Shown: positions 12,354 through 23,906, counted from the first letter of the stretch. The stretch is DNA of 64,000 bases from Phanerochaete sordida (GCA_019973155.2 BPQB01000017.1:62001-126000), one strand, 5' to 3'. Made by a program: numbers and translations. Notes: generated by a model from the sequence alone, not told the origin.

Positions 12354-14702
12354 ATGGTTCGTTTCAATTCTAAGAACTGGTCATCCTCCGCTTATCATCC
12401 TTGCACAGACTGTATGCGTCGAGTGCGGCGGGACAGTCATCGAATACGATGCCGCCGCAGGCAATGGCTTCTGCGTGCAGTGTGGCACAGTCATGGAAGA
12501 GAACACCATCGTCAATGAGGTGCGCCGACTTTCTTTTTCGTTTCTGCTGATTCTCAACGTGCATTCCAGGTCTCCTTCGGCGAGACGAGCACAGGAGCAG
12601 CGATGGTTCAGGGAAGCTTTGTCGCGCAAGGGGCCAGTACGTCCGCACTTGTGCTGCTGTATGCGCGAGGCAACGTCTGATGTAGGTGCATCTAGCACAC
12701 GCGCGCATGGGTGGTCCGTTTGGCAACAGGGGGAGCAGCGAGAGTAGAGAGCAGACTATTGCGAATGGTGCGTCCTGCCCGTCCCTCAGGCGCACTGCAA
12801 GCTGACCCCCTTCGAGCGACCCGCAAAATCGAACAGATATGCCAACATTTCCGACTGTCCGACGTCGTATCCCTTGCTGCAACTAGACTATACACACTTG
12901 CGCTAGAACACAAATTCACACGCGGACGGCGCAGCATGCATGTCGTCGCTGTATGCGTCTACGTCGCCTGCAGACAGAAGGAGACCAGGAATTACATGCT
13001 CATAGACTTTTCCGACTTGCTACAAGTGCGTAATGCCGCCCTCATACTTCGCATACAGTTTGCTCATCCCTTGCAGGTAAACGTCTTCGAGCTCGGCCAT
13101 ACATATCTGCAGCTCGTGCGAACGCTGAACCTGCGACTACCCCAAATCGACCCCTCCCACCACATCTCCCGCTTCGCCGCCCTGCTCGAGTTTGGCGAGG
13201 AAACGCCGCGTGTCGCGGTCGACGCGACGCGGCTCGTCGCGCGCATGGACCGCGACTGGCTCGCGCGCGGGCGGCGGCCGTCGGGGATCTGCGGCGCAGC
13301 GCTGCTGCTCGCCGCGCGGATGAACAACTTCCGGCGGAGCGTCGCGGAGATTGTGCAGGTCGTGAAGATCGCGGACACGACGGTGCGCAAGCGGCTCGAC
13401 GAGTTCCGGCGCACGGGCAGCGCGGCGCTCAGCGTCGGCGACTTCCGCAGCGTGTGGCTCGAGGAGGAGGCCGAGCCGCCGGCGTTCGTGCGTGGGCGCG
13501 AGAAGGAGGAGCGCGAGCGCGAGGAGCGGGAGGGCGGCGTGACGGAGAAGAGCAAGGGGAAAGGGAAAGGGAGGAAGAAGAAGCGGAAGCGCGGCGAGGA
13601 AGACGAAGATGATGATGAGGACGTCGAGCTGCCCCCGTGGAGTCAGGCGACGGATGCGACCCTCGTCAGCTCACAGCCGCCACCACCCGAGATCGTCATC
13701 GACCCGGCACTGTTCAACGAAGGCATCCTAGCCGGGACATCCCAGCAGCCCTTGTTTCTCCCCGAAGACCCTTCAGAACTGGACAGTACGCTCCCACCAG
13801 AGAGCACGCTCGTCGAGCCCTCGCTACCCGGTCCATCGTTGAAAATGCCAGAACGCCCCGCACTATACGGCGCCCCACGACTGCCGTCGCCCATCGAAGC
13901 GTCGCTCGACGCCGCGCTGACTGAGGAGGTCTCGTCGTTCCTCGAGACTGCAAAAGGCGCGCAGCTCGCCGAGGCGCTCGACGACGCCGCAGCACAGCGC
14001 GCGGCGGAGAAGAGCGCCGTCGAGGAGCTCGAGGGCCTCGACGAAGAGGAGCTCGACGCGTTCCTGCTCACGGAAGAGGAGGTCAAACTCAAAGAGAGGG
14101 TCTGGGTCGAGATGAACAAGGACTATCTCGAGAACCTCGCAGGTGTGTGCTCGCGGGTGAGGATGATGTCGAGCGATAGTTTTGACGCGCGTGTCCGCAG
14201 CGAAGGCCGAGCTGGAACAGACGGGCGAGCCCGAGAAGAAAAAGCGCAAGGTTCGTATCCCGGCCGCGCCATACATTTCTCGCATTTTTCTTACACATAT
14301 TCCCTTTTGCAGAAACGCAAGGGCGGGCACACGAAGCCGCGCGATGCGGCCTCGGCGCACGGCGCGACGACGGCGGAGAGCGTGCAGAGCCTGCTGAAGA
14401 AAAATCCGCGCTACAGCAAGCGCATCAACTACGACGCGCTGCGCGACCTCTTCGACGGCGCGCCCGGCGGCGACGAGAAGCTCGAGGACGCCGCCGCGCT
14501 CTGGCACATGGACGACGACGCGGACGCGGGCGTGCTCGTCGAGGAGGGCGGCGGCGGCGTCGGCATGGCGCCGGCGGCGGCGGGCCCGAGCAAGGCGGTG
14601 GGGGCGGAGGCGCACGAGGAGGAGCATGGTGCCGAGGAGGACGTGTATGGGTATGGCGAGAAGGTCGAGGACTATGGGGACTGGTACGAGCAGGAGGTGT
14701 AG
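12354..14702 (+). CDS. brf1: BRF1, TFIIB-related subunit of RNA polymerase III factor TFIIIB
   Basis: BRF1 recruits RNA polymerase III to tRNA and 5S genes with TBP and BDP1 in the nucleus. Exon 1 is probably just ATG (12354-12356), spliced to 12409. Exon 2 encodes the TFIIB-type zinc ribbon with two CxxC pairs (CVECG and CVQCG). Further exons are 12570-12636, 12696-12767, 12817-13025 and one from 13077, all phase-consistent. The HARMGGPFG segment and two cyclin folds follow. The middle is acidic and Lys-rich, and the last exons (after an intron at about 14143 and another at about 14250) hold the C-terminal Brf1 homology block (KRINYDALRDLFDG). The length of roughly 700 residues is normal for fungal BRF1. 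The one-codon first exon is unusual but gives the expected short N-terminus. It is a housekeeping gene between accessory families. Confidence 0.9.
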
Positions 14703-15659
14703 GGCGGCGCTGCGGCGTGTTAAGCTTATGCGGTCTTTATTCTCCCTCGCGCGGCTCTGTCGCTCTGTCGTTCCGAATTCAATGTTGTATCATATACACG
14801 CAATGCAGAGCCAGACTCCCGTCCTGCATGGAGTGTGGTAGGCCAGAGCGGCGGCGCCGAGTGGACGAGCGGCGCAGGACGGCCTCGCGCGACGGGAGCG
14901 CGCCCCGCCGGGGGAGGAGGCCGATGGCAGCTAGCGGTGTGCCCGCCCTCACTTTGGTACCGCGGGCACGATGCCCATTTCATGTTACCTGCATCTAGGG
15001 CTGGCTGTTGCATCACGGTCGCAAGGCAGCGTAGAGGCGAACGGCCGATGTACTGCGCGACGCGCCAGGCGCCGCAGTTTGGGCCCGTGACAGATTCTTG
15101 CTCGCACCGCCGCAGCACGGCAGGCCGCCATCTGCAGGACAACTGTGCAGGGGGCGCAGGCTGTCGGTAGCCGGCGGCCCGACGCGCATCTGCACGCGAT
15201 TGAAATTTGACAGTCAACGGACAAAGCGGTGAGCGAAGGTAGTTGGCAGCGCACCGTAAGTTGCTGCTTGAAGGCGGTGGACTGCAGCCGTGGGCGCTAC
15301 GACTGCAACATATCCATGATCGCGAGCAATCGGATGCGCCGCTGAGCGCTGAGTGACGGCGGGTGCTGAAGACAGTCTATCGTTGAGAGCGACCGTTGCA
15401 CGGGCGCACGCCGTGCGAGACCGCCCACGTTCACGCCGCACGGCCACCACTTCGTATTTAGCTTTGAGAAGTTGGAGTGGGAACCTTCAGAGGACAAGGG
15501 AACCTTGTAGTCTAGTATGTCCAAGGAGGTCGCACGGCGGCCCGTGTTTGCTTGAAGATATCCAGCCGGGATGGCGTCGAAGGTGAGAACGTCGAGAAAA
15601 AAAAATCGCGGGTCGCGGGAAGGACGCTGAAAGAGAAAGTTACCATCTGAGCAGCAGGA
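14703..15659. other. Intergenic, GC-rich, no gene seen
   Basis: This is the 3' flank of BRF1. The open frames on both strands have the look of GC-rich chance ORFs: Arg/Ala/Pro-rich, with no splice logic. I see nothing in it. Confidence 0.45.
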
Positions 15660-15850
15660 CGCCACACACGGCCCATCTGTCGAGAGCGAACGGGTATAGA
15701 AGCGTTGTTGACGACGACAAGAGGTAAACACCCGAGCATGAGGACGACTCAGAATCTGGGTGAACGTACTGTTTCGGTGAGTCCACCCCGCGGCGCCGCG
15801 ATGGAGGAGCTCCACGCCGACCTTGGTGCTGCCGGTGTACTTATCAGTAT
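15660..15850 (-). pseudogene. Relic of a T-family secreted-protein gene (exon 1 end and exon 2)
   Basis: On the minus strand, 15840-15765 encodes a degraded YTGST...GW..RNS segment. It corresponds to the end of exon 1 in the intact T genes at 24258 and 27461 (EYTGS..EVMAP, then GWTYRN), followed by the same ACAGTACGTTC splice junction. Near 15725-15690 a LVVVNNA stretch resembles exon 2 (LIIVKNA). The signal-peptide part and exons 3-4 are missing, so this is a fragment. Upstream on this strand lies a copy of the dispersed TAAGC-rich repeat (15921-16005) that also precedes the intact T genes. Confidence 0.55.
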
Positions 15851-15920
15851 GCTCTCGCTGCATGACGGTGTGCCCTCAAGCTTCAAGGCGCGCGCAAGTC
15901 CTTGTGGCGGCCGGTGGGTA

Positions 15921-16005
15921 GCCGGTAAGCCGCGGGTAAGCCGCACAAGCTTACCTTCGCTTACGCACAAGCCGCCGCACAAGCGCGGTAAGTAACCGGT
16001 CAACG
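15921..16005 (-). repeat. Dispersed TAAGC-rich repeat, copy 1
   Basis: Read on the minus strand, this matches 23401-23480 at most positions, beginning TTGACCGGTTACTTA and continuing with several GTAAGC and CTTAC motifs. A third, more diverged copy is at 26122-26200. Each copy lies upstream of a T-family gene or relic in the same relative orientation. Confidence 0.6.
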
Positions 16006-16496
16006 ATCGCGCGCGTCTCAGCCCCGCCAGGCTTTCCTCCCCGTCGATGGCCGTTTCCCACCACTTGCTACGCACGCCTCGCGCGCGCCACAGCGATACG
16101 TGCCGTGCAGCTCTGAGCACCCATTCTGCAGCAGGGCGAATGTCGGCCATTTGAACGCACGCGCAGCAGCGGCGTAGGCGTAGGCCCGGGCGATTCCTGC
16201 GACAGCGCCCGCTCCGCCGCGCAGCGCAGGCAAACAGGCACGACGCCGCGGCAGTCCTGGTTCGCCCGCCTCTGTGCGTCGTGCGCAGGCCAGCCTCTGG
16301 GTCAGCCCCGTCCTGCGCGTCCGCCCTGCAGCCTCCCGCGCGGCTGACGGGGCTGACGCACGGCTGACGCCCGCAAGCCCATATCCCAGCGCAGGACACC
16401 ACGCTCGCGCCGGCCCTGCAGCTCTCCCGAGGACCACCACCCTCCCCAGCACCCTCTTCGACAGCCCCACCGACAGCTCCGCCAACTGACCGTAAG

Positions 16497-17543
16497 ATGG
16501 CTCCTGCCCCGAACACTGCCGCGAACACAGCCGCGCCGGCGCACACGAACACCGCCGCGCTCGGCCTCGCGCTCGCGGCCGGCGCGCTGCTCGTGCTCGG
16601 CGGCGTCGCGTACGCGTGTTTCCTGCTCGTCGGGCGTGCGCGGCGTGCGCAGCTCGCGCGCCGCTCCCTGCCCCACCCCCACCCCTCCTCCTCTAACCCG
16701 ACCTCGCGCGTCTCGAGCGATAACAGCATCGAGAAAGGACGCGAGAAGGGCCCGCGCCCGCTCGTGCTCCCCGCGAAGCTCGCCGCGGCGCGCAAGTATG
16801 AGGAGGAAGGGAAGGCGCCACGACGGATGATCCTCTCGCCGCTCTTCCAGCTCCCGGTGTATGACCTCGAGGACCTCGGGAAGGGGGCGTTCCCGGTGCA
16901 CGCGGGGCTGTCGTGGCGCGCGAGTTTGCACGCGATGGGTGCTGCGGCCGCGCAGGTGCGGCAGTCGGTCGATCTCGAGCGCAAGGAGGTCGACGAAGAT
17001 GAGGACGATGTGCCGCTCGCGACGCTGCGCCGCTCGGCCTCGCGCTCGCCGGACTTCAGCACGGACTCGCCCACCGTCGCGACGCCGCGCACGCCCTTCG
17101 CCCCGCCCGCCGCACACACGAAGGTCGTCGAGATCATCCAGTCGCGCGGCGCGTCGCCCGACATCGTCGTCTCCGACTGCGGCGCGCTCCCGTCGTGCGC
17201 GTCGTCGAGCTCGAGCCTCGCGTCGGACGCGGACGCGGACGCCGCGCTGCTGCAGGTCCCGCCGATGTCGTGGACCGCGCCGCGCGCGCCGGACGACGTC
17301 GTGCACGTGCTCGGGACCGCGTCGCAGCAGCCACCGGCGAAGCGGCAGCGGCAGCGCCGGGGGCAGGATGAGGGGCGGCAGGTCAGGAAGAAGGGCTCGG
17401 TGACGAAGCTCGTCGCGGCGCTCGGCGACATCTCGAACGCGATCCGCCTGCGCCCCGAGCTGCCAAGTGCGCCTGCGAGCCCGAAGAGGGAGAAGGGTCG
17501 CGCGGCGACGCGTGAGGGCGGGCGGAAAGAGAACGCTGTTTGA
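16497..17543 (+). CDS. Single-pass membrane protein, function unknown
   Basis: This is an intronless 348-residue reading frame. A short polar N-terminus is followed by one hydrophobic segment at about residues 20-46 (LGLALAAGALLVLGG core, ending near FLLVG), then a basic stretch (RARRAQLARR). This predicts a type I or III anchor with the long C-terminal part in the cytosol. The tail is disordered: Ser/Asp clusters, a KEVDEDEDDV acidic patch, and a KRQRQRRGQ basic patch near residue 290. A short conserved-looking segment (LSPLFQLPVYDLEDLGKG) sits near residues 113-130 and may be a partner-binding motif. I do not recognise a family. Antisense reading frames of several hundred codons overlap it, but they are Arg-rich shadows. 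This frame was preferred for its ordered composition and membrane segment. Confidence 0.6.
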   Translation: MAPAPNTAANTAAPAHTNTAALGLALAAGALLVLGGVAYACFLLVGRARRAQLARRSLPHPHPSSSNPTSRVSSDNSIEKGREKGPRPLVLPAKLAAARKYEEEGKAPRRMILSPLFQLPVYDLEDLGKGAFPVHAGLSWRASLHAMGAAAAQVRQSVDLERKEVDEDEDDVPLATLRRSASRSPDFSTDSPTVATPRTPFAPPAAHTKVVEIIQSRGASPDIVVSDCGALPSCASSSSSLASDADADAALLQVPPMSWTAPRAPDDVVHVLGTASQQPPAKRQRQRRGQDEGRQVRKKGSVTKLVAALGDISNAIRLRPELPSAPASPKREKGRAATREGGRKENAV

Positions 17544-18251
17544 CTGGTCTGCATTTCCTCTGGGTCTCGTCTGGGTCTCGTCTATTTGTGATGCCTGCCT
17601 GCTCTGTGTCCCTGCATGCCTGTCAGCTCTTGCGTGATATAGCATCCTCGTTCTCGGCCACTGGGTCGCCTGAGGTCGCCTGACGCGCCTGCAGCCCGAG
17701 CGCGCGACTGTCAGCCCGCGCTGCGTCCGCTCAGATCGCACCCGACTGAATGGTCTGCCGGCAAGGTGATGCACGGACGCAAGGACACCGGGTCCACGTG
17801 TGAGTAGCCGGCCGGCGCCGGTCTGGTCGCCTGCGCCGCGGTGCCACGCCCAGCTGGACGCCGGAGCCGCTCCCACCGGCCGCCACTCCAGGGCCCGACG
17901 ATCGTCCCAAAGTGCGTCCGGCTCCCACCACGCAGCGTGCCCCGCGCCCGCGAGGTGACGCGCCAGGGTGCCCCAGGGGCCTGCCGGGGACTCGCCAGGA
18001 CAGCGGGAACGGCACAGCCCCGCGAAGCCCTAGAAGCACGCCCGCCGGCGAATTCGCCGCCCCTTGCAGTTTGCCGGGCGCATGTCCGCCGCGCTGCACC
18101 CCCATCCGCAGCGCATACAGCGAGGCAGGCCTGCCATCTCGAAGCCAGGCCTTTGCGCAACTCCGCGGCGGGCGCGTGTGGGAACGCGCCGGCGATATAA
18201 GGGCGCAGGCTGCTCTGGCACGGGTGCGGCTCCCCTGCACCTCTCGCGGCG
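17544..18251. other. Promoter region of F-box gene 1
   Basis: No gene is seen. A TATAAG element at 18196-18201 lies about 55 bases before the ATG at 18252. Long ORFs on both strands here are GC-driven. Confidence 0.45.
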
Positions 18252-19948
18252 ATGGCGACGGCGGCGCCCGTGCACATCGCGGAGCTCCTCGCGCTCGTGT
18301 TCTCGCACCTCGACCCCGCCAGCCTCGCGCGCGCCGCGCGCGTGTGCCGCCCGTGGGCCCCCGTCGCGCTCGACGCGCTCTGGCACACCGTCCGCGACCT
18401 GCGCCCGCTCCTCGCGCTGCTCGCGCCGCTCACGGGCGAGAAGAGGAGCACGGCACGCACGGCGCCGGGCGTCCCCATCGTGCGTGCCCTTTCGTCCGCG
18501 TCCTGCGCGCATTGCTGACACCGCTGCAGAAGTTCAAGCGGCCGCTGCAGGCCGCAGACTGGCAGCGCACCGACCGGTACGCATATCGCGTGCGCGTCCT
18601 CGACCTCGACGACCGGCGCGCGCGCCGCCAGCTCGATGCGGGCGTCTTCGCCGAGCTGCAGCGCACGTGCCCGCGCGCCGCGACGCTCCCGAACCTCGTC
18701 TCCGCGACGTTCCCCGCGCTCGACGCCCCGACGCTGCGCCGCGCCGCGCTCTTCCTGCACCCCGGCCTGCGCCACCTCTCCTTCCACGCGCACGTCGCGC
18801 CCGAGCACCCCCTCGCGCGCTTCGTCGACGAGGTGCTGCAGCGCGCGCCGCGCCTCACGCGCCTCGAGGTCCGCTCGCACCACGCGATGCACGAGCTGCA
18901 GGACGCGCTGCGCCCGCTGTTCACAGGCCTCCGCGACCTGCGGCACGTCACGCTCCCGCTCTACGGTCTGACGAGCGACGTCCTCGCCGCACTCTCGAAC
19001 GCCTCACGCATCGAGACGGTCGCACTCGCCGAGCCCGTCGAGCGCGGCACCGGCGCGCGCGCCGACGTCGCCGACGTCTCCTTCTCCCTCCCACCGACCG
19101 CCTTCCCCGCGCTGCGCAGCCTCGCGCTCGCGACACACATCCCGCAGGCGACGCTTTTCCTCGCACAGCCGCACGCGCCGCACAACATCTCATCACTGCG
19201 TCTGCACGTGCTCGCGCCCGCGCCGCCGCCCGCCGTGCACGCGCTGCTCGGCGCCGCCACCTCCTGCACCTCCCTCACCTCGCTAACCATCGACTTCCTG
19301 CTCGGCCCCGGCGCGCCCATCGCCGCGCCGCCGCCCGCACACGCGCGCCTGTCGTTGGACACACTGCGTCCGCTCCTGGCGTGCACGCGCCTGCAGGTGC
19401 TCGAGATCCGCTGGGACTACGCCCTCGCCCTGCACGACGCCGACATGCCCGCACTCGCCGCCGCCTGGCCCCTACTGCACACACTCCACCTGCACGCCGA
19501 CGCGCTCCCCTCGCACACGCCGCCCCCTCTCACCCTCGCCGCGCTCCTCCCCTTCGCCGCTCTCTGCCCGCACCTCGAAACGCTGGCACTGCACCTCGAC
19601 GGCGACACCCCCCTCCCGCGCGGCCCGCTCCCGCGCTTCACCACCCTGCGCACGCTCGCGCTCGGGAGCTCGCCGCTGCGCGCGCCCCGCGCCGCCGCGC
19701 GCGCGCTCAGCGCGCTCCTGCCCGCCGCGTGCGCCGTGGGCGCGGGCGTGCGCTGGCCGGACGCGTGGGGCGTCGCGCTCGACGCCGCGGGGGTGGGCGA
19801 CGCGCGCAGGCAGGGGCTCGCGGAGTGGTGGGGCGCGTGGGCGGAGGTGGGGAGGCTGGTGGGGGTGTGTGTCGAGGTGCGGGAGGATGAGCGGGCGCGG
19901 TTGACGTGGGCGGAGGGACGGGACGGGGGGGACGAGGACGGCGGGTGA
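18252..19948 (+). CDS. F-box protein with LRR-like C-terminal region (Fbx1)
   Basis: This is a predicted substrate-receptor subunit of an SCF ubiquitin ligase. Exon 1 is 18252-18479 (76 codons), followed by a 50-base intron and exon 2 at 18530-19948, giving 548 residues. The F-box is at residues 4-45 (IAELLALVFSHLDPASL, then CRPWAPVALDALW). The rest consists of repeated Leu-rich stretches (LPNLVSATFPAL, LRHVTLPLYGL, LQVLEIRWDYAL, LETLALHLDGD), typical of the basidiomycete F-box/LRR-like family. It is paralogous to the gene at 28974: both share DW.R..RYA.RVR.L.LD after the first intron and the RWD and LGSS/MGNS landmarks near the end. GC content and Ala/Arg use are far higher than in that paralogue. 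Substrate unknown. Confidence 0.8.
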
Positions 19949-20791
19949 GGGGGGCGCGGGGGCGTGCGCTCCGACGGCGGGGCTGGACCCTGGGCGGTGC
20001 CGCAGAGAAGGCTCCGGGCGGCGGAGAACGCGAGGGCTTCTAGCGTAGGAGACGGACACATGTCCCGCGCGTGTAGCCGTACGTACGCGTGACACACCCG
20101 CTGCGCTGGGAGGCGAGCCGCCGGGCCTGCAGCCGCTTTTGCGCTGCGCTGTGTAGTGGAGGCTGGACACGCTTTGCGCTTCCAAGCGTGCGCTGCCGTC
20201 GCACGGGCCCGAGGGCGCTGGCTATTTCGGCGTTCCTCTGGCCGCACCGTGGTAAATTTCACTCACACGCCCGCCTCGGGACACTGTACGACAGAGCGTT
20301 GCAAGCGTCGGCAGCACGGCGCGCCGACGCGACGACGCGCCGCTCGCTCTAAGCACCACTGCGCCTCGTCGGCGCGCAGTCTCGCCCGCATCGACATCGC
20401 CTCTCCATCGATCCCGCCTCTCAGCGCTCAGCCCGCACCACGCCCGCACTCGGCGGCCCACCGCTTGCCCACCGCGCACGCACGCCCCGCGACCCACGCG
20501 CGCCCGGCGACCCAGCGCGCGGAGGCAGCCCGACGCCGAGGCCTCGGGGCCCTGCGCGCCCGATCGCGCGCGGCCCTGGCCCTGGCCCTGGCGGCTGTGC
20601 CGGTCTCTCAGCGCTGCGGCGCTCGCTGCGGCGATCAACGCGGGGCTGGGCGGGCTGGGCGGGCTGGGCGGGCTGGGCTGGTAGGGTGGAGAGGAAGGGT
20701 GGAGGCGGCTGCGGCGGCGGCGAGATATCCAGGGCTGTGTGTGTGAGAGGTGGCAGGCTGGAGGTGTGTGGTGCCCCACCCGCCGCATCGC
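19949..20791. other. Intergenic, very GC-rich, with G-run minisatellite
   Basis: No gene is supported. Near the membrane-protein start it holds the tandem GGGCTGGGC repeat listed separately and a GGCCCT-type repeat near 20570-20590. Confidence 0.45.
20642..20684 (+). repeat. Short tandem repeat of GGGCTGGGC units, possible G-quadruplex
   Basis: About four tandem units put eight or nine GGG runs within roughly 40 bases on the plus strand, some 110 bases before the next ATG. Confidence 0.7.
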
Positions 20792-21919
20792 ATGTCGTCG
20801 CCCTTCGGGTTTCCATCGCCCGTCGGCGGCGTGCCCTTCGACTCCGACTTCGGGCCGTCCGTGCTCTTCGCAGCCCTCTTCGCGTCCGTCTGCCTGCTCG
20901 GCCTCTGGCGCGCCGCCGTCAAGCGCACGCGCACGCTGCTCGTCATCGCGACGCTCATCTTCACCATAGAGCGGTACGCCGCCGCCGTCGCCGCACGCTT
21001 TCTTCGCCGCACGCTCACGCGCCCGCAGCACCGTGATCTGGGCGCTCCGTGCACAGCAGGCGCAGACGCCGTCCGAGGACTTCAGCCGCACCCTCACCAG
21101 CTACTGGCAGGTCTCCTTCGGCTCCGGCTACGTCGCGGTCTTCGGCAAGCTCCTCGCCGCGCTCAGGCCGCTCGTGCTCGCCGCGCTCAGGGACGCGCCC
21201 GCGCCGTTCGTCCTCGCACCCGCCGCCTTCGCGCGCGGGCCGCCCGCGCCCGACGCGTACGCGGACCCTGAGGCGAGCGCATCGCTCTTGCGCACGACGT
21301 ACCCCGGCATGCCCGGCGACGAGGCGAAGGCGGAGGCGTGCGCGGCGTATCCCGCCGCGGCGCGCAGGAGCACGCGCATCGCGCGCGCCTTCACCGCGCT
21401 CGGCCTGCAGTCGCTCGCGCCCGTCGTCGCGGGCATCGCCGTCGGCTACCTGTACGTCGACGCGGAGACGAGCGCGCGCAAGATGCATGTTGTGCGCCCG
21501 CTGCGGTGCGTGTCGTGCGTCTGGGTGCGGCGGCGCGTTGCTGACGGGCGCAGATACGTCGTGACGCTCATGTGCCTCGCGCTGCTGCTTACGCTCCTGG
21601 AGATGTGTGGCTGGGCGTACCGCATGCCGCGCATGCGCCGCATGCCGCTGCTGCTCGTCGGCGCACTCGCGCTCGTGCTCGTGCATACTCCCTTTGCTCC
21701 GTCGCGCGTGCACAAGGCTGATCCTGGCCGCAGACCGCCGTGCCCGTGTACCAGCTCTTCATCCTCGGAAACGAGACGACGTCGCTCGTCTCGACCGCGC
21801 CCGGCTCGGACAACACGCGCGCGGAGAAGGCCGCGTTCTACGTTTTCCAGGCCGTCCCCGAACTCCTCACGAGCGGGACCCTCATGGCCATCAACGCAAA
21901 AGAGGTGTTCGGGATGTAA
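20792..21919 (+). CDS. Multipass membrane protein, function unknown
   Basis: Four phase-consistent exons were read: 20792-20973, 21031-21505, 21554-21680 and 21734-21919. This gives about 320 residues. Hydrophobic segments appear in the first exon (VLFAALFASVCLLGLW and TLLVIATLIF), the second (YVAVFGKLLAALRPLV and LAPVVAGIAVGYLYV) and the third (YVVTLMCLALLLTLL and LLLVGALALVLV), so six or seven passes are likely. The last exon encodes a soluble end with YQLFILGNET and ends KEVFGM. The general layout recalls fungal seven-pass families such as RTA1-like proteins, but I see no diagnostic motif and do not assign one. The start is the first ATG followed by a continuous frame into the first membrane span. 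Confidence 0.65.
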
Positions 21920-22771
21920 TGACGCGCCGTGGTGTTCTCCGTTTTCTCTGGGTGGTCCACGTTTTTGGCTTCTTGGCTTGCCATGGACCAAATATTCATC
22001 GTCGTTGTACGCACTTCAGTTGTATGATATTTGCATCCGCACTGCTGTACATAGACCGCAAGGCTCACTGTACCATGTTGAATGAGCTTGCTGGTCGCGG
22101 TGTCCTTGGCTTCGTGATGGAGCGGACTAGGAGATACCGCGACGGCGGCCCCATTTGATTTCGAGGACGAGTAACCCGGAAGCGGCGCGTTTCGTGTATG
22201 GCGCCCGGTACAAGTACAAATACACAGCGAGAGAGAGAGAAAGCGAGGCAGAGCGCAGCGACGCGAGAGAGAGCCCAAACCGACCGAATACCAAACACAT
22301 CCAAGGACAGCTACGTCAAGATATGGCTACAAAGGAGAACGCGGAAGACCGAAAACAACACAGTAGGGCGGGAAAGGGCGGGATAGCGAAAAAACTGCGA
22401 CTCGAAGCACTAGCGCAGAAGGCGGTCAGACGGGACGCGGCCGGTCAGACACAACAGCACGAACCTAGCGCAGATGGCGGTCAGACGGGACGAGGTGCGC
22501 GGCCCCTGTTCCTCGCGGCTGCCTATATACCCATCTGCGGTCGGGGGGTTCCCAGTTAGGTGCATCCGCGGCTGACATAACGTCGGCGACGCACCTGACA
22601 CCCCCGAACAGGTTCGTGTTCGTCCTCGCGGGGACTCATCCCGCAGCGAGCGGGGGAACGGAGGCCGCGGGCCTCATAGGTACAGAGAGCGACGGCTGGC
22701 GGTCGTTCGACGCGGCGACGACCGTGGGCGCTTCGAGTCGCGAACGGCCCTCATTCGACTTGTGTAAACAT
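21920..22771. other. Intergenic, no gene seen
   Basis: This contains a direct repeat of about 30 bases (22410-22440 and 22465-22495, unit beginning CTAGCGCAGAAGGCGGTCAG) but no supported gene. Confidence 0.45.
22410..22495 (+). repeat. Direct repeat pair, ~30-base unit
   Basis: Two copies 55 bases apart start CTAGCGCAGA and share GGCGGTCAGACGGGACG, differing at one or two positions. Confidence 0.6.
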
Positions 22772-22943
22772 TAGAGCGTATTTATGTGCGCTCCGCAAAA
22801 TTTCTGCTGAAATTTCCAAGCTCCATGATGTGAGATCCCCTCAAGATCCCCTCGCCCCGCCCACGGGGAGCCTATTGGCGCCTGTAAATTTCAGCTCCAA
22901 ATGTTTGGTGAAAATTTCAGATTCGCCACATAAATACGCTCTA
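22772..22943. mobile_element. MITE with 17-base perfect terminal inverted repeats
   Basis: The left end TAGAGCGTATTTATGTG (22772-22788) is repeated as its exact reverse complement at 22927-22943. The inner parts also show an AAATTT/GAAATTT symmetry. The element is about 172 bases with no coding capacity. If the terminal TA on each side is a target duplication, it fits a Tc1/mariner-like family, but the superfamily is not certain. Confidence 0.75.
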
Positions 22944-23400
22944 TTCTTTTAAACTCGATATACCGGATCAAACTACGCTGCCGCAGCGACAAAATCCCGC
23001 GGTGTGCCACCGCCAGGTGGACCTCGGGCCTCTCGGGCTCGAGCTGGGTCCAGAGCTCCAGGTTTTGAACTTTGAAGCCACAGGGTATCGTTTCGCTTCA
23101 GGACGGGGCTGACCTGGTTTTACGCTACGCAAGACGCATAAACGCGGGCGTACTAGGACGTCTGCGTCGTCGCGCCCGTTCCCCCGCGGTACGCGGCGAA
23201 GCGGTCGCTGCAGCAATCCCGGGCCTACCGCCCCTGCAGCCCGTTCGTTCAGACGGCCGGCATTCAAGATATTGCGAAACGGGGACTTTGCAGAGCTTCA
23301 CATCCCTTGTCGCTGAGTCTCGCTCGCAGCATGACGAGCAGTCGGCGGAATATGGTCATCGACGAAGGGAGGAAACCCCAGTAAAGCTCGCAGGCGCCCG

Positions 23401-23480
23401 CGATCATTGACCGGTTACTTATCGCGCTTGTGCGGGGGCTTATGAGTAAGCGCAGGTAAGCTTATGGGGCTTACCCGCTA
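23401..23480 (+). repeat. Dispersed TAAGC-rich repeat, copy 2
   Basis: Starts CGATCATTGACCGGTTACTT and continues with alternating GTAAGC and CTTAC motifs. It is the closest match to the reverse complement of 15921-16005. Confidence 0.6.
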
Positions 23481-23906
23481 ATTACTGACGACCTTGTTGG
23501 TTACAACGAGGTGCGCGCTGTCTGACTCTTCGCGCATCTTCGACAAGGACAAGCGGCGCGCCGCCTCGCAGAGCGCATCTCCGCTCCCCAGGTTCTGAGC
23601 AGCTGAGCCTCACCTACGGCATGCACGGACGCACCCTGTCAGGCGCAAGGCCCGCTGCGACTCGAGCCGTGTCGTGTGTGCGGACCACGATGAGGCCGCG
23701 CATCTGCGGGCTCGTGTCTGGCGCGGACGTGTGGTGTCGCATGGACGACCATGCGTCGAAGTGCTCTACGGCTCCGAGCGCAAGAAGACGAGCGCGCAGG
23801 TCCGCTCGAGTGCCCTCCGGAGAGCTGAAACACTGATCGCCTTTGGCGGAACGACAGCTCATTGACGAGACGATGCGCGCGCCGTCAATAGCGGGACGGA
23901 ATTCAC

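Noticed and set aside
15749..17876. Minus-strand open frames of 601 and 524 codons over the single-pass membrane protein gene
   Set aside because: They are Arg/Ala-rich shadows of the GC-rich plus-strand gene and lack domains or splice logic.
17912..19948. Extended plus-strand frames (678 and 608 codons) covering the F-box gene
   Set aside because: The 678-codon frame only extends the second exon upstream into intron and promoter; the 608-codon frame is an Arg-rich out-of-frame shadow. The two-exon model starts with a proper F-box.
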